Assembly: GCF_019649055.1 (NCBI RefSeq)
Contig: NW_026570318.1
Location: 310,001 to 374,000, forward strand
Direction of reading: 5' to 3'
Origin: Paramacrobiotus metropolitanus
Taxonomy: Eukaryota > Tardigrada > Eutardigrada > Parachela > Macrobiotidae
DNA length: 64,000 bases
This document shows positions 17,843-30,000 of this stretch, one piece after another. The translations under genes and the position numbers were made by a program. How positions within the stretch are numbered: the stretch's first letter is position 1; the number at the start of each line of letters is the position of its first letter. The notes below the pieces were generated by a model that was not told where the DNA came from, did not search any database, and saw nothing but the letters and a program-made list of their open reading frames with translations.

Positions 17843-18870
17843 CTATCGCCGACTGGAAGGCAACCCGGACGACACTACCGAATTTGGAGAAACAGATGCA
17901 GAATTTTTTTGACAAAGCACGCGCCGTAGTCCCTCTTTGGCAATTTTCACAATGTCCTTGTTCATTAGCAGTAGAAACACCTGAGAAGCATATCAATATA
18001 AACAGCGGTTCAGAAGACACGGAACAAATCTATGGAGTGACTTACCGGACTTCCGGCATATCCGATTTCTTGCACAGCCATAAACCATCCCATGCGCACT
18101 TCATCGGCAAACCAGTATCGCCGAAATCCGTAGTAGGTCATCAGGTATGGTGCATAGCAAGCCATATACCAGGCGTAGGAGCACAACAATAGGCGAAACA
18201 AGTTAAAGCGCTTTTTTGCCGCCGCTTGTAGGCCGTTCTGGGCACGGAAATGATGGAATAAAATGACTCCATACACTACCGCCTGCAACGCAAGGGGCAG
18301 ATATTTACCAAGGATGCCCACTGCATTAAAAATATGCTGATTCGTCACGCGAGTATATCCGCAATCCACCTCACGCTTAGCAAAATAACTCCCGATCCCG
18401 AAGACGCCGGGAAGATTAACGGCCACGCTGATTACCCATGCCGTGATGATGAAGCCGGCAATTGCTGCAGTCGACGAAATGCGGCTATAGTAGTGCGGAA
18501 AGATTAAGGCGATAAGACGGTTTACCGCGAGGAATAATGAGCTCCATATTTCACTGCAGATGACTATTTGGCAGACGAAGAACATGGCGGTGCAGTTGAT
18601 ACCGTCGATTGATGCGCCCAGAAATACGCCCCAACCGGTAACGATGTAGAACGGACTGACGATGCCGGTCTGCAGCATGTGCAGTAGCTGATGATGGGCT
18701 AGAAGGATGCCAGAGCCGGTGCGCAGCTGTGGCCGTAGTATTATGGTGAGAAACAGCGTTGTAGAAAGAACGGCACCCGTGACAGCAGCGCAGCCGTAGA
18801 CGGATACCAGAGCGACCAGTTCGCTCTGACGGTTGGTGACCGTCTGGGAAAGGTTACTGGAAATATTCAT
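17843..18870 (-). CDS. R1: rhodopsin-like seven-TM receptor, two exons
   Basis: Exon 1 is 18870-18046, intron 18045-17981 (65 bp, GTAAGT...CAG) and exon 2 17980-17843; 320 residues. The ATG at 18870 matches the MNIS start shared by all paralogues; an upstream ATG at 18990 is in frame but not conserved. The N-terminus has Asn-glycosylation sites (NIS, NLS). Seven hydrophobic segments follow, with the TM3 Cys (INCT) and the extracellular-loop-2 Cys (EVDCGY). The end of TM3 reads VNRLIALI where DRY is usual, and TM7 reads GYAGSPVFLLL where NPxxY is usual. The basic AAKKRF before TM6 and the CYxPY core of TM6 are typical class A features. The ligand is unknown. The intron after GYAGSP is phase 0. 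Confidence 0.87.
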
Positions 18871-20286
18871 CTCTTCTGAAGTGCCAGTAGGGAATATGCG
18901 CAGTGGTGCGTAATGCGTCTTCTTTGATAACAAACAACTGCCATGCACTGCGCATAACTTTCCCAGGCTGTAGAATCCTGGCAAGCACAAAGCCGATATG
19001 ATTGCAGCATGGTCAGCGACACTGAAGATGTTGGATGTAAATCTTCAAACCCGTAGATGGTGTCTGACAAAATGCTTCCTTTTCCGTGCGTTTTCGCCTC
19101 GATATATGTAGTTTTCTCTGACGTCGATGTACCCAAGTATCAATGTTAATGCAAACACAGCGCTAAACGTTTCTGAAGGTTTTTCCCGGATAAGTTCCAG
19201 AAATATCGGTGCCGATGGCGCCAAAAGAGGAAAGAAAAAAGACTACTGGCTTGTTGATCGTTGACCCGGCTTTCGTCACTCGCTGCAATTACATGCATTA
19301 CTCGTACAGGGGCAATTACGGTGTCAGATTGTGTCTACGTTTAGAGAAATACTTGTGCTTGTTCTGACATGCAACCATGGAATTTTTTTGGGCAAAGACA
19401 AATTTTTCGATAACTCACTTTCGCTAGTAGCATCAGTAATTTCAGTCTTTTTCTGATTTACATTGGTAAAACGTATTTTTGAATGAAATCTTTTTGGGGC
19501 ATTTCGCTAGGTCGTTGAGGGATCGGTAATGAATGCTTTCCTTTTCCAATTAACAGCAATGTAAAGCCACTAATAAAGCCACATGGTCTTATAATTTCTT
19601 TGAACCACCATGATTCGCTCATGATGTGAAGAGCAGTTTGACCGCTCAAATATCTACATATGCTTCAGCGGTTCTTATAACCACTACCACGCTACAGCTG
19701 ACCGCATGGACGCTGTACAGTATTCAGTATTCACCATTCGGTGTGTCTTCGAGCTTTGCAGGTACCCCGTGATGCTGCCTGGCAGTGTGCAAGTGTTCCG
19801 GCATAATAAAGCCGTACTTTCCGTCCACCTTTCTCAAGCAGGGGCTTAGAAGAAGTATTTTGGCAGAATTTGGTTATGAGTAATTATGGTGTTTTGGTAC
19901 TTCGTTTATACTTGAATTGTGATAGTTACTAAAGGTTCTGACAGCTGTATGTTGCGCGCTGGCTGTATGTTCAGCTGGAAAACTTTGCTGCCTAATAGTG
20001 TTCAAAATACTACTGAAAGGTCTTGATATTTGCTGTCCTGATGAAGTCAATATACCCTTATCTTGCGTGTTACAATCCATGTACAGTACAAGTACATACT
20101 CCGACTTAACGCATACCAGATCGAATTCGAAGAAGCTTAACTTGTCGAATTCAATAAACCAAGCAAACTATAATTTGGCTTTAACAGTCAAAACCGATAC
20201 TCTCTTCGGATGATACACTCTCACTTTTAATGCGAATGATTGCGAAATAATTATTGAAACAGAAAGGAATCTGCAAAAACGCCGAA
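18871..20286. other. Intergenic, R1 to R2
   Basis: 1.4 kb without a gene. It contains the presumed promoter of R1 at its left end and the 3' side of R2 at its right end. No repeat was recognised. Confidence 0.4.
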
Positions 20287-21325
20287 TCAGTAAAGTCGGT
20301 AAGACCCACTCGGGGGCACGATGGAGGACATTACAGAGTTCGGAGAAACGGATCCCGATCTTGCTCGGCAAAACAGGCGCCGAATTCCTCCTTTGGCAAC
20401 ATTTGCAACGTCCTTGTTCAGCAGCAGCAAAAACACCTTACACAACGTCAAACGTCAGCAAGGGCTAAGCGGATGCGATGGAAAAGTCAAAAACTACGTA
20501 CCGGACTTCCGGCATATCCGATTTCTCGCACGGCTATAAACCATCCTTGGCGTACAGTGTCGGCAAACCAAAATCGAGGGAATCCATAGTAACAAATTAG
20601 ATACGGGATATACCAGGCGATATACCATAAGTACGAGAACAGCAGCAACCGGAACAAAACAAACCGCTTTTTTGCCGCCGCTTGCAAACCGTTCTTGGAG
20701 CGAAAATGGCGGAATAAAATAATTCCATAAAGAACGGCTTGAAGTGCCATTGGAAGATACTTTCCCATGATGCCAGCGGTGTCGAATAGACGCTGATTTG
20801 TCACGCGAACAAGACCGCAGCCCATCTCCCGCCTGCCAAAAACACTTCCAACACCAAGTGCACCGGGAACGCTAATTGCCATGCTGATGCTCCATGCCGC
20901 GATTACGAAACCAGTATAGCTGTGCTCGATGAGATGTGGCTATACTGGTGCGGATATATCAAGGCGATGAAACGGTTGACAGCTAAGAACAGCGAACTCC
21001 ATGTTTCACTGCAGATAATCAGCTGACAAACACAGTACATGGCGTTGCAGTTGAGGCCGGCAATGGAGACGCCCAACCACACACCCCACGCGGTGACGAT
21101 GTAGAACGGACTGACGATGCTGTTCAGTAGTACGTGCAGTAGCTGGTGATTTGCGATAAGAATGCCGGAGCCGGTGCGCAGTTGCGGAATCAGTATAATG
21201 GTGAGAAACAAAGTGATGGAGAGAAAGGTGCCCGTGATAGTTGTGATGCTGTTGAGGGATATTATGGCAATTAGTTCACGGTGACGGAATGGCATCGTCG
21301 CGGAGAGATTGCCGGTAATATTCAT
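20287..21325 (-). pseudogene. R2: receptor of the R1 family, interrupted by one frameshift
   Basis: Exon 1 runs from ATG 21325 to 20502, intron 20501-20437 (65 bp, ends AAG) and exon 2 20436-20287 (49 residues, stop TGA). All landmarks of the family are present: MNITGNLS start, NRFIAL at TM3, AAKKRF before TM6 and GYAGSP at the splice site. In TM4, around 20913-20925, one base is missing relative to paralogues. The frame from the start therefore ends at TAA near 20903 after 140 residues, and the rest continues in another frame. Everything else is intact, so this is a very young pseudogene, a segregating null allele or an assembly error. Exon 2 has MNK changed to LNK, as in R3. Confidence 0.8.
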
Positions 21326-21689
21326 CTTTTACAGCTACCACGGACGATTGTCTACAGTGTTTCGAAAGGTTTTTTCAGCTCCGAAATTCATGTTCAGTTT
21401 CGAAAGGTTTATTCGAAATCCCCAGCTCCACAGTCGACTCAGAACAAAACGCTGAACATTAGACTCCGTGTGATGCGTTTGCAAGTGCAGCATAAGAGTC
21501 CAGAGAACCAACAGGTGGCAGCAGCTAGCGTAACGGAAATGCCGTTCGATAGGGTATACATGCTTTGCTAACAGAGCGACAGACTGTCTGCGGCGACACG
21601 GCATCCATGCAACGTCAGCGCATCATGGTAACAGCGACAATGCAGACATCGCACCTCCTGTTACTAATCCTTTTTCCTGTGCACGTCTA
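21326..21689. promoter_or_regulatory. Upstream region of R2
   Basis: Presumed promoter region between R2 and the divergent co-duplicated segment. No motif recognised with confidence. Confidence 0.3.
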
Positions 21690-21880
21690 GCTAATGCGAC
21701 ACTGATGACGCTTAGAAAGAACAGAGTAGCACCATTTGTCAACTTTTATCATATGCTTTTTGGAATAGATGCAATAACAGTGCAGAAGCCACTGCCTTCG
21801 ATTCTGGAAACTGCGCAGTTATGCTGGAGCGCCACGGTTGCGTCACCTTGCAGGCTACCGGAAGATGCCGACCATGACAG
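21690..21880 (+). other. Divergent segment co-duplicated with receptors, copy 1
   Basis: ATG near 21696 opens about 60 codons with a hydrophobic N-terminal part (FVNFYHMLFGIDAITVQ) and ends just after a possible donor (CAGGTAATC). Related DNA occurs at 23500-23800 (minus) and 27960-28210 (plus), and as a short relic near 31370. In each case it lies upstream of a receptor and points away from it. It may be the first exon of a small secreted-protein gene or simply duplicated promoter DNA. Confidence 0.35.
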
Positions 21881-22106
21881 GTAATCTGGTAATGCTACGC
21901 TAATAGGAAATTGCAGGAATCCTGACTGCAGGCTCGACTCCGCAGCTATTTTCCAGTATTCGTTTTGGGGTGCGCCGGCATCTTCATCGCCATTCGCCGT
22001 CCACAATTTCTTGCACGTTTTGCAGACCGGAATCTGCAATCAAGTTTACATCGTCACCAGTTTGACGTTAGGGCTACCAGCAGCCACGACGCGGTTGATC
22101 AATTGA

Positions 22107-22150
22107 CCATCACCCATTCACTTACTAGGTGAATGTGTGATGGTTTTTTT
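22107..22150. other. Strong hairpin followed by a T-tract
   Basis: Arms 22107-22121 and 22129-22143 are 15 nt with one mismatch around a 7-nt loop, followed by seven T residues (22144-22150). It could be a small-RNA hairpin, a Pol III-type stop or a transposon end. Confidence 0.4.
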
Positions 22151-22343
22151 ATAGTGGCCGTCGTGTAAAGTGGCCACAGTTTACCGGATGCGGTTACATT
22201 TGCCAGGATATCGGCGCCACCACCCTGGGCGGCGGTGGTCCCACCCCGATGCTAGGCGCTCGGCCGTCTTTATACTGCTGTTAGTCTACAACTCTGCATG
22301 GTGCATCTGCTCCGGTCACTGTTCCAGCAGAAAGATTATATAT

Positions 22344-22919
22344 GGAACGTTTCGTACCAAAGAAAAAAACTGGAACGTTTTTCTCCTTCTTGTAGTCACT
22401 GTAGTCATCTGTAGACAACCAGTAGACACCCTGTATACAGATACATCCTAAGAAAACCTAAGAAACCAGGTGACTACAGTATGTCTACAGTGGTGTCTAC
22501 GGGCTGTGTACAGAAGACTACCGGTGTATTGTATACATGCAGAATATCGAGCTGGACCTAGGAAAGCCTGCCTGTATACAGCGATAGACATCTGTAGGCA
22601 ACCTGTAGACATCCTAAGAAAACCTAAGAAACCAGGTGACTACAGTATGTCTACAGTGGTGTCTACGGGCTGTCTACAGAAGACTACCGGTGTATACAGA
22701 CAGAGTATCGAGCTGAACATACGAAGGGCTGCATGTATACAGCGGTAGACATCCGTAGACAACCAGTAGACACTGTTGTAGACACGCTGTAAACATCCTA
22801 AGAAACCTAGGTGACTACCGATAGGTCTACAGGGAGTTTACAGCCTGTATACGTATGTCTACTGTGGCTACAAGGAGAGAAAAAACGATCCACTTTTTTT
22901 CTTTGGTACGAAACGTGGC
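22344..22919. mobile_element. Small inverted-repeat transposon (MITE-like), copy 1
   Basis: Ends are imperfect inverted repeats of about 60 bp: GGAACGTTTCGTACCAAAG at the left and its complement CTTTGGTACGAAACGT at the right. No ORF. The interior holds repeated GTAGAC/CTACAG words and two tandem copies of a 166-bp unit beginning CCTAAGAAAACCTAAG (22447 and 22613). The second copy of the element at 46502-46912 is shorter by about one unit. Both copies are flanked by TATA-type sequence. Confidence 0.75.
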
Positions 22920-23500
22920 ACAGGTGTATAATGAAAGATGGATGCAGTTATTTGAAATATGCTTATACGTAACTCTGCATGCATGTCTGCCGACTCTTTT
23001 CATCTTCCCATTGAGTTTTTCATTTTACAAATTTTAATTGAACCCTTGAGGTAGACGAGAAGCGTGTCAGTCAGATGTCTCCATAGACTCGTGCGTTAAA
23101 GTCCAGCCTTTTGTTCGCGTCGATACCTGGGTAAAGCTTCCCGGCCAACATTGAACGTTGATTAATTTTTTCAAATTGTTGTTTCCTCTGTTTTCGAGCT
23201 GTTCAGGAAGTTAAAACACTTTGCTTTATGCATATTTCAGCCTCTTCAGAGTAATCAAGGTCGAGGCGTATGCCTACAGTCAGCTACTAATTTTGTCTGC
23301 CTGTCAAACGTACGAGCACCATAAGAGTGTATTCATAGGTGTCATTGTTAGATCTAGATCAATCGACACCGGCGGGTTGGCTCGGCAGATTGGCGAATGA
23401 GTCGTCCACCATTCTGTCTTGCTTTGGCAGCAAGGTCGAAGCTATTTAATTGGACATCTATCCCCCACCAATCCATCTTTCTGTCGGTTATAGGCGCATT
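22920..23500. other. Gene-free stretch
   Basis: Intergenic DNA between the small transposon and the second divergent segment; nothing supported. Confidence 0.35.
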
Positions 23501-23503
23501 CAA

Positions 23504-23800
23504 TTAATACATACACATGCCTAGTACGTAGGTATGTGATAATGTGCGTACTTGCAAAGGCATACGGCATACGTATGTACTTACTGAGTCAGGTTTTCCT
23601 ATAATCCCAGTCGCATAACTGTACCTTCGATGATCGGGCGGTTTTTGGTGGCCCTCAAGATAATTGAACCGTAGCGCACTAGCATCACTGCGCCGTTTCC
23701 TGAAACGTAGGCACCAGCGTACTGTAATTCCATCCATCCCCAGCAGGAACATGAAAAAAGTTAGGAAAAGCTGCAATTCTCTGTTTTCCATATTCGTCAT
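23504..23800 (-). other. Divergent segment co-duplicated with receptors, copy 2
   Basis: Minus-strand ATG at 23800 opens 98 codons. The start MENRELQLFLTFFMFLLGMD is signal-peptide-like and matches the copy at 27969, which has MENR and then NFFICLLG. Downstream of that point the frames of the copies differ, so at least some are decayed. It lies head-to-head with R3, as copies 1 and 3 do with R2 and R4. Confidence 0.35.
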
Positions 23801-24133
23801 CGGTGTCGTATAACTAGAACAACACTGGAGAGAAGGTTACTTACACGCAATGAGAGGTTTGCGCAGTCGCTATTGCTTATTACCATGCTGCACCGACGTC
23901 ACAAAAACTCCGTGTTGCCCTCGCTAGGCTATGACGATATGTATGCGCTTTTGAAGGCATCTATCTTAGTGGAGCGTTGATTCTGCGTTCTTTACACTGT
24001 TTTATGATGCACTTGCATGTAAATGCTAAGGAATCAATTGCATCTCTTTTCGTTTGATTCATCGGATTGACTCAATCTGATTGAGCAACCCTTTCAAGTT
24101 ACTGGAGACAATCTTCAGTGGCAGCGTTCAAAG

Positions 24134-25168
24134 ATGAATATTTCCACGGTAATCGGCAATCTCTCCGCTACGATGCCATTCCGTCACCCCGAACTTATTG
24201 CCATAATAGCAGTCAACAGCATCGCTACTGTCACAGGCACCGTCCTCTCCATTACGTTGTTTCTCACCATTACACTGCGTCCGCAATTGCGCACCGGTTC
24301 CGGTATCCTCATCGCTCATCACCAGCTACTGCACGTGCTGCTGAACAGCATCGTCAGTCCGTTACACATCGTCACCGCTTGGGGTGTGTGGCTCGGCGTC
24401 TCCATTGCCGGCGTCAACTGCAACGCCATGTTCTGTGTTAGCCAGCTGATTACCTGTAGCGAAACATGGAGTTCGCTGTTCTTGGCTGTGAACCGTTTCA
24501 TCGCCTTGATATATCCGCACCATTACAGGCACATTTCATCGAATAAAGCGGTGACTGGTTTCATATTCACGGCATGGGGCATCAGTATAGCAATTAGCGT
24601 TCCCGGTGCCTACGGTGTTGGAAGTGTTTTTGGTAAGCGGGAGGTGGGTTGCGGAATTATTAGCGTGACAAATCAGCGTTTCGTCAACGCAGCTGGCATC
24701 ATGGGTAAGTATCTTCCGTTGGCACTGCAGGCAGTTCTTTATGGAATTGTTTTATTCCGGCATTATCGCGCCCAGAACGGTCTGCAAGCGGCTGCGAAGA
24801 AGCGGTTTGTTTTGTTTCGGTTACTGCTTGGCTCGTATGCATGGTATATTGCGTGGTATATTCCGTATCTGGTTTGCTATTATGGATTCCATCGTTTCTG
24901 GTTGGCCGACAGCGTGCGCGCAGGCTGGTTTATAGCGGTGCAAGAAATCGGATACGCCGGAAGTCCGGTGAGTTATTTCGACCGTTTTTTCGTATCGCTT
25001 AGCTCATGCTGACGTTTGACGTTTTACAAGGTGTTTCTGTTGTTGCTGAACAAGGAAGTTGCAAGAGCTGCCAAAGAGGGAATTCGCCGCGTATTTTGCC
25101 AAACAAGATCGGGATCCGTTTCTCCGGATTCTATAATATCCTCCCAGTTTCCTTCGAGTCACTCATAG
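24134..25168 (+). CDS. R3: rhodopsin-like seven-TM receptor, two exons
   Basis: Exon 1 24134-24967, intron 24968-25030 (63 bp, GTGAGT...AAG) and exon 2 25031-25168; 323 residues. It is the only intact left-cluster copy on the plus strand and is closest to R2: both have SIVSP after TM2, AWYIPYL in TM6 and LLNK instead of LMNK in exon 2. This points to an inverted local duplication. The loop-2 Cys is preceded by REVGCG rather than REVDCG. The intron contains a stop in frame, so retention would truncate the tail. Confidence 0.87.
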
Positions 25169-26592
25169 CCAGTTTACAGTTTTAGGGGGATATATGGCTA
25201 TAATAAATAAGACGTTACCCAACTTCAGATATTTTGATGTTATCCAAATCCCTTCCTAATTCTTATGATTATTTTGTGAATCAACTTTATTCGTGCTTAA
25301 AAAATTTGGTATCTAATCTTTGCCATTTAATCTTATGTTTATTAATTCTGACAAATTCAGCCTTATTGGATTTGAATCGGTGTGTATCATTCGTCGGCGC
25401 ACATTCCTGTATTATCGGTGGGTTGCACCTTTCACGATAAAGGTAAAGTGGTGCGCTGATGCAGTAACAAAGCAAAAAAAAAACAGAGCCAACTAATTCT
25501 TTTTCACAATGGTGTGGTTTTGGTAATGTCACAAGATCAACCAAATTTTTTTAAACTGGTGAGGTTTCAGTATGGACACAATGCCCAGCGATGGGAAGAC
25601 ATAATTCCCTTGGATAATACAAATATTTGCGGAAAAACTGGTAAGGTTTCCAATCTCGTGCAAGGAAGGCCTCTCCGATCTAAGGAAAGCGTTATTCGGT
25701 ATCGCCTTTGACTTTTAACACGATTGATGGTGCGCTTAGCGGTAGCTGCCAATGAAGGGAAGTTGTATGGATCGTTTCTATTTACACACCCGTTTTTTAC
25801 TAGCACTCTCTCCATTGTTTGACTGGTTTTAATTCGCATTATGGTATTCTGACCGGACGTCCTTGCTGATTACTAACTGACCATAGTATAGAGTCCAGTG
25901 TCCAGCAAGGGACTGAAAAACCGACTCCAGTCCGACCTAAAAGTTTTTTAAGGGGCTGCAAATCTAGCTTTAACTCTTGAATATTATTCTGGTCAATACA
26001 GCTGGACTGTTACTTGCTGTACAAATTGTTTAAGCCGCGAAAGTGGAACACCGGATAGCCATTCGACGAAATACGCCTGTAGTGGTGCGGATAGATTAGT
26101 ACAGAGTAGCATTTATACGCCAAGGACAACTTGAAGTAACCTCATGTTTTACTTAGTTAATGCCAGCAGTAACAAGCCCATGCAGCTACATCGTCAAACT
26201 AGTAACTATGTGAAACTAACTGCTGATGCCGTTTTTCAAACGTGCAAAGCCTGTGGGTGGGTGGTGAAGATGCCGCTACAGTAGTAATTTCGCGTTGCAT
26301 GCGTACAGATACAAATCAGATATCGGGTCTGATGATGATGAAAGACATTAAGAGCAATAAAAAGCATAGGCTAAAGGGTTATTGAAAAATAGGTTGTAAC
26401 TTGTGCCAATAGAAAGAACTACAACAAAAAATCACATGCAGTTACCACTAAGCTCCTTATCATTAATTTTGGTGTTAATTCATTCAAAGGCAATGCTGTC
26501 GTTGGATGAAACGCTCTCATTTTAACAACGCGAATATTCTGCAATCAGTAAATGTCTGAAGCGATGCAAAAAACTGAAAACTTGAAAACTGG
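25169..26592. other. Intergenic, R3 to R4, with a receptor relic
   Basis: 1.4 kb without an intact gene. At about 26060-26100 a 40-bp stretch (CCTGTAGTGGTGCGGATAGATTA) matches the antisense of the TM3-TM4 loop of the receptors (IYPHQY region), so a decayed receptor once lay here. Confidence 0.45.
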
Positions 26593-27629
26593 CTATGGCC
26601 GACTCGAAGGCAGCTTGGACGATACTACAGAGTTCGGAGAAACCGATCCCGATTTGGCTCGACAAAACACGCGCCGAATCCCTTCTTTGGCGGCATTCAC
26701 CGCATCCTTGTTCATCAGCAGCAAAAAAACCTTGAAAAACACCAGACGTCAACAAGAGCAAACCGGATAGGAGGCAAACGTCAGAGATAACCTACCGGAC
26801 TTCCGGCATACCCGATTTCTTGCACACCTATAAACCAACCTGCACGCAATCTATCGGCGTACCAGACATTAGGGAATCCATAGTAGCAAATTAAATACGG
26901 CAGATAGCAGGCGGTATACCATGCATACGAGCCCAGCAACAACCGAAACAAAAGAAACCGCTTCTTCGCCGCCTCTTGCATACCGTTCCGGGCGCGATAA
27001 TGATGGAATAAAATAATTCCATAAAGAACTGCCTGCAGTGCAATTGGAAGATGCTTACTAATTATGCCGACTGCGTTGTAGAGATGATCATTTGTCACAC
27101 GAATAAATCCACAATCCACCTGCCGCTTCCCGAAATAACCCCCAATCCCGAAGACACCGGGAACGTTCATCGCCAGGCTGATGCTCCAAGCTGCGACAAT
27201 GAAGCCAGCAATGGCAGCATTGGAAGAAATGTGCCTGTACTGGTGCGGATAGATTAAAGCGATGAAACGGTTAAAAGCTAAGAAAAGCGAATTCCATGTT
27301 TCGCTGCAGACAATCAGCTGGGTGAGGCAGTACAGGACGGTGCAGTTGAGGCCGGCAATGGAGACGCCCAGCCACACAGCCCAAGCGCTGACGATGTAGA
27401 ACGGACAAGCGTAGCCGGTGTGCAGCATATGCAGTAACTGGTGATGAGCAATGAGGATGCCGGAGCCGGTGCGTAGTTGTGGACGCAGTAAAATGGTGAG
27501 AAACAGCGTCATGGAGAGAACGGTACCCGTGATAGCAGCAATGCCGTTAAGAGATATTATGGCAATTAGTTCGCGGCGTCGGAATGGTATTGTCGCGGAA
27601 AGATTGCCGGTAATCGAGGAAATATTCAT
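26593..27629 (-). CDS. R4: rhodopsin-like seven-TM receptor, two exons
   Basis: Exon 1 27629-26796, intron 26795-26731 (65 bp, GTAGGT...AAG) and exon 2 26730-26593; 323 residues. An ATG nine bases further upstream (27638) would add MRK. MNIS at 27629 is the shared start. The N-terminus has two glycosylation sequons. TM3 ends FNRFIALIYPHQY, TM7 has EIGYAGSP and exon 2 has VFLLLMNKDAV and a GSVSPNSVVSS tail. It keeps RQVDCG in loop 2 and RARNGMQEAAKKRF before TM6. The opposite strand upstream carries the third copy of the divergent segment. Confidence 0.88.
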
Positions 27630-27968
27630 CTTTCTCATGTGCCACTGAAGACTGTCTGCAGTAATCTGAAAGGATTACTCCATAATAAGAATCAAACGGA
27701 AACTACACAATCAGCCCCTTATTGTGCATATGCAAGTGCAGCATAGTGCCCTCTAAAGAACTCACATCTGAAAACATCTAACGCCTTGATGATGCCTTTA
27801 AATAACGCTCATATACGTTGCTAGGCGGACGACCGACTGTTTGTGACGAGACGGTGACCATGTGACGACCACAGTGTCCATGTGACGTCAATGGAGCATG
27901 GTAATACCGACGATGCAAACCTTACACCGCACGTTGCTGATCCATTTTCCTGTTGATTTCTAGCCAGT

Positions 27969-28325
27969 ATGGCACCAATGACGCCTATGGAGAACAGAGT
28001 GGCAGTCATTACTAACTTTTTTATTTGTTTGCTAGGATGGATGCAGTTACAGTTCAGACGTCCCCGCCTCAGGAAACTGGGCGGTTATTCTGGAGCGCCG
28101 GGATTTCGTTATCTTGCGGGCTACCGGAAACTCCCCGGCCGCCGAAGGTATTGCTACGCAATTACGGAATTACGGGGAAGCCTGACTAAATGCGCTGGAC
28201 TTTCTGTTTTGGAGCAGAGATGCAGTTCTCGGCCCATTATGGATTTAAGACCATTTTCTTTTTGCTGTTTATTACTGATAAAGCGAACATTTCCACCGTA
28301 TCGAGGCATCTATTTTATTCGTTAG
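27969..28325 (+). other. Divergent segment co-duplicated with receptors, copy 3
   Basis: ATG 27969 opens 118 codons; the N-terminal part after MENR is hydrophobic (NFFICLLG). Comparison with copies 1 and 2 suggests a frame change after CLLG, because the following bases match copy 1 better in another frame. It is oriented away from R4. Confidence 0.35.
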
Positions 28326-30000
28326 CCCGTCCAGATCCTGCATTAGTCCGTTTTCGGTCCTGAATTAGTAATGTCTGTTGTTTTTTGCAATATGCTGTTT
28401 TATCTGCAACACTTTCACCTTTATCGTGCAGGGTACAATCCACTTACAGTACAAGTATCTTCTCTCGGGTTAAAAGGGCACGTGCTCAAGACAGCCGCGG
28501 CATTTCCTTTTTACAAAAGCAAAATTAAAACGCTTTAAGAAAAGCAGTAGAACGCGCTTCTGCAGATATGTCTCAAATTTTACGGCCCAGGAAATGCAAG
28601 TGCTTTTATAGCGGGAAACAGCGTCAGCACCAATACTGCTATATGCAGCAGAGCCATTTTTACCCATATAGTACGGAGGGCATCGCTCGGGAAAGGACAT
28701 GCAGTAAAACGCGTTTTAAAGAAAATCTGTGACAACTTGCTGTTGTGTCTAACTGTCAAGGCTTTCGTTCAAACTTGCAGAAAGCCGCCCTATGGCCGGT
28801 TTTCTGATTCCAAGTGGCAATACCGGACGCTTTCTGATTTATTAATATTATTAATTTTTATTTAAATAATTATTATTAGATCAGATAAGGAAGGTCGTGA
28901 GATTTTTGCAGTGGATAATTTTGGAACAGGCGTTTTTTTTCTCGTTGGCTTTCGTCCTTTCAGTATGAGTAACATTCTGTGTTTGCTTAGGTTTGATTTT
29001 CAGATTAAAGAATTTTCAAAACTTTCTCACGATTGTCAAAAGCAATACTCGTCATGACATCTAGCAGCTGTACGAAAGCACATATGAAAGCTTTATAGTT
29101 CACCAGGTAGAGCCACAGCTATCTTAATAAGACGGGGAAGTTCAATAGGTCGCTGCCCGTTAAAACAGCAGCTTTTCTTAGCTGATGCAAACAAACCTAC
29201 AGAAGCCTCTGTACTTGAAGCCTAGAAGTATTCACATATAGATACTTCTGAATGAAGTATGGCTTCCGCTTAAATTTTTAAACCAACTAGTGCGCCCGCG
29301 CTTGCACCTTCATTGATTTTGGTGGCTAGACTATTAAATTACAGTTTATTCTAAATTTTGGTAAAAAGAGGGGATGCGGGCCATGCGGCTTATACTTAAC
29401 CGTACTCTGAACAGAAAATGAGAATGGTTTGGCTGTGCAATCACCTACATGATGCGTCCATTTTGATTCAAAACTGCATAGTGGGCAGCGGTAGTACATC
29501 AAGTACAGTGCGCATACAACCACAATCCCGACAGTAAGTTTGAGGCTGACGATATTCTTACAAGAATTCATAAGGCAGAAGTGAACTCCGCCCAGATACT
29601 AATGCTGACGATGACCATTTTCTAGTTTTTTCATCACATTGGTATTGGTGGCTGATACAGCCCGGATAGCCTTGCGTCAAATGTCACGGATTTAAATTGA
29701 AGCAAACCTTTAAAAAGCTACACATAAAAGGAGCAAAACTTAACCTCCGCAGTATTGCGAAAACGCAGGGGAGCGGTACACAGCAAAATCGCAAGCGGTT
29801 TTCTAACAGCAAGAAGACCGCGCGCACCATTAATAGGTTCACTGTCGAAGAATAAGCGAAATACCGATATTAGGCTCGTATGACTGGAAAATGCAAGCCC
29901 ATGTGGATAATAATTTTCTGTCCCATTCCAAGCCAGTTTTCTGTTCTCCGTTCGATTTTCAAATCACAACCCTAAAATATACGAAATCGGAGAAGCGGTT
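28326..30000. other. Gene-poor stretch, R4 to R5
   Basis: 1.7 kb. The only candidate is a minus-strand 81-codon ORF (29326-29571) with a hydrophobic segment (LTVGIVVVCALYLMYY) near its start. It would fit a small membrane or secreted protein but has no support. AT-rich around 28850. Confidence 0.3.

Noticed and set aside
24118-24441. His/Arg-rich ORF overlapping the start of R3
   Set aside because: Shadow of the receptor exon in another frame.
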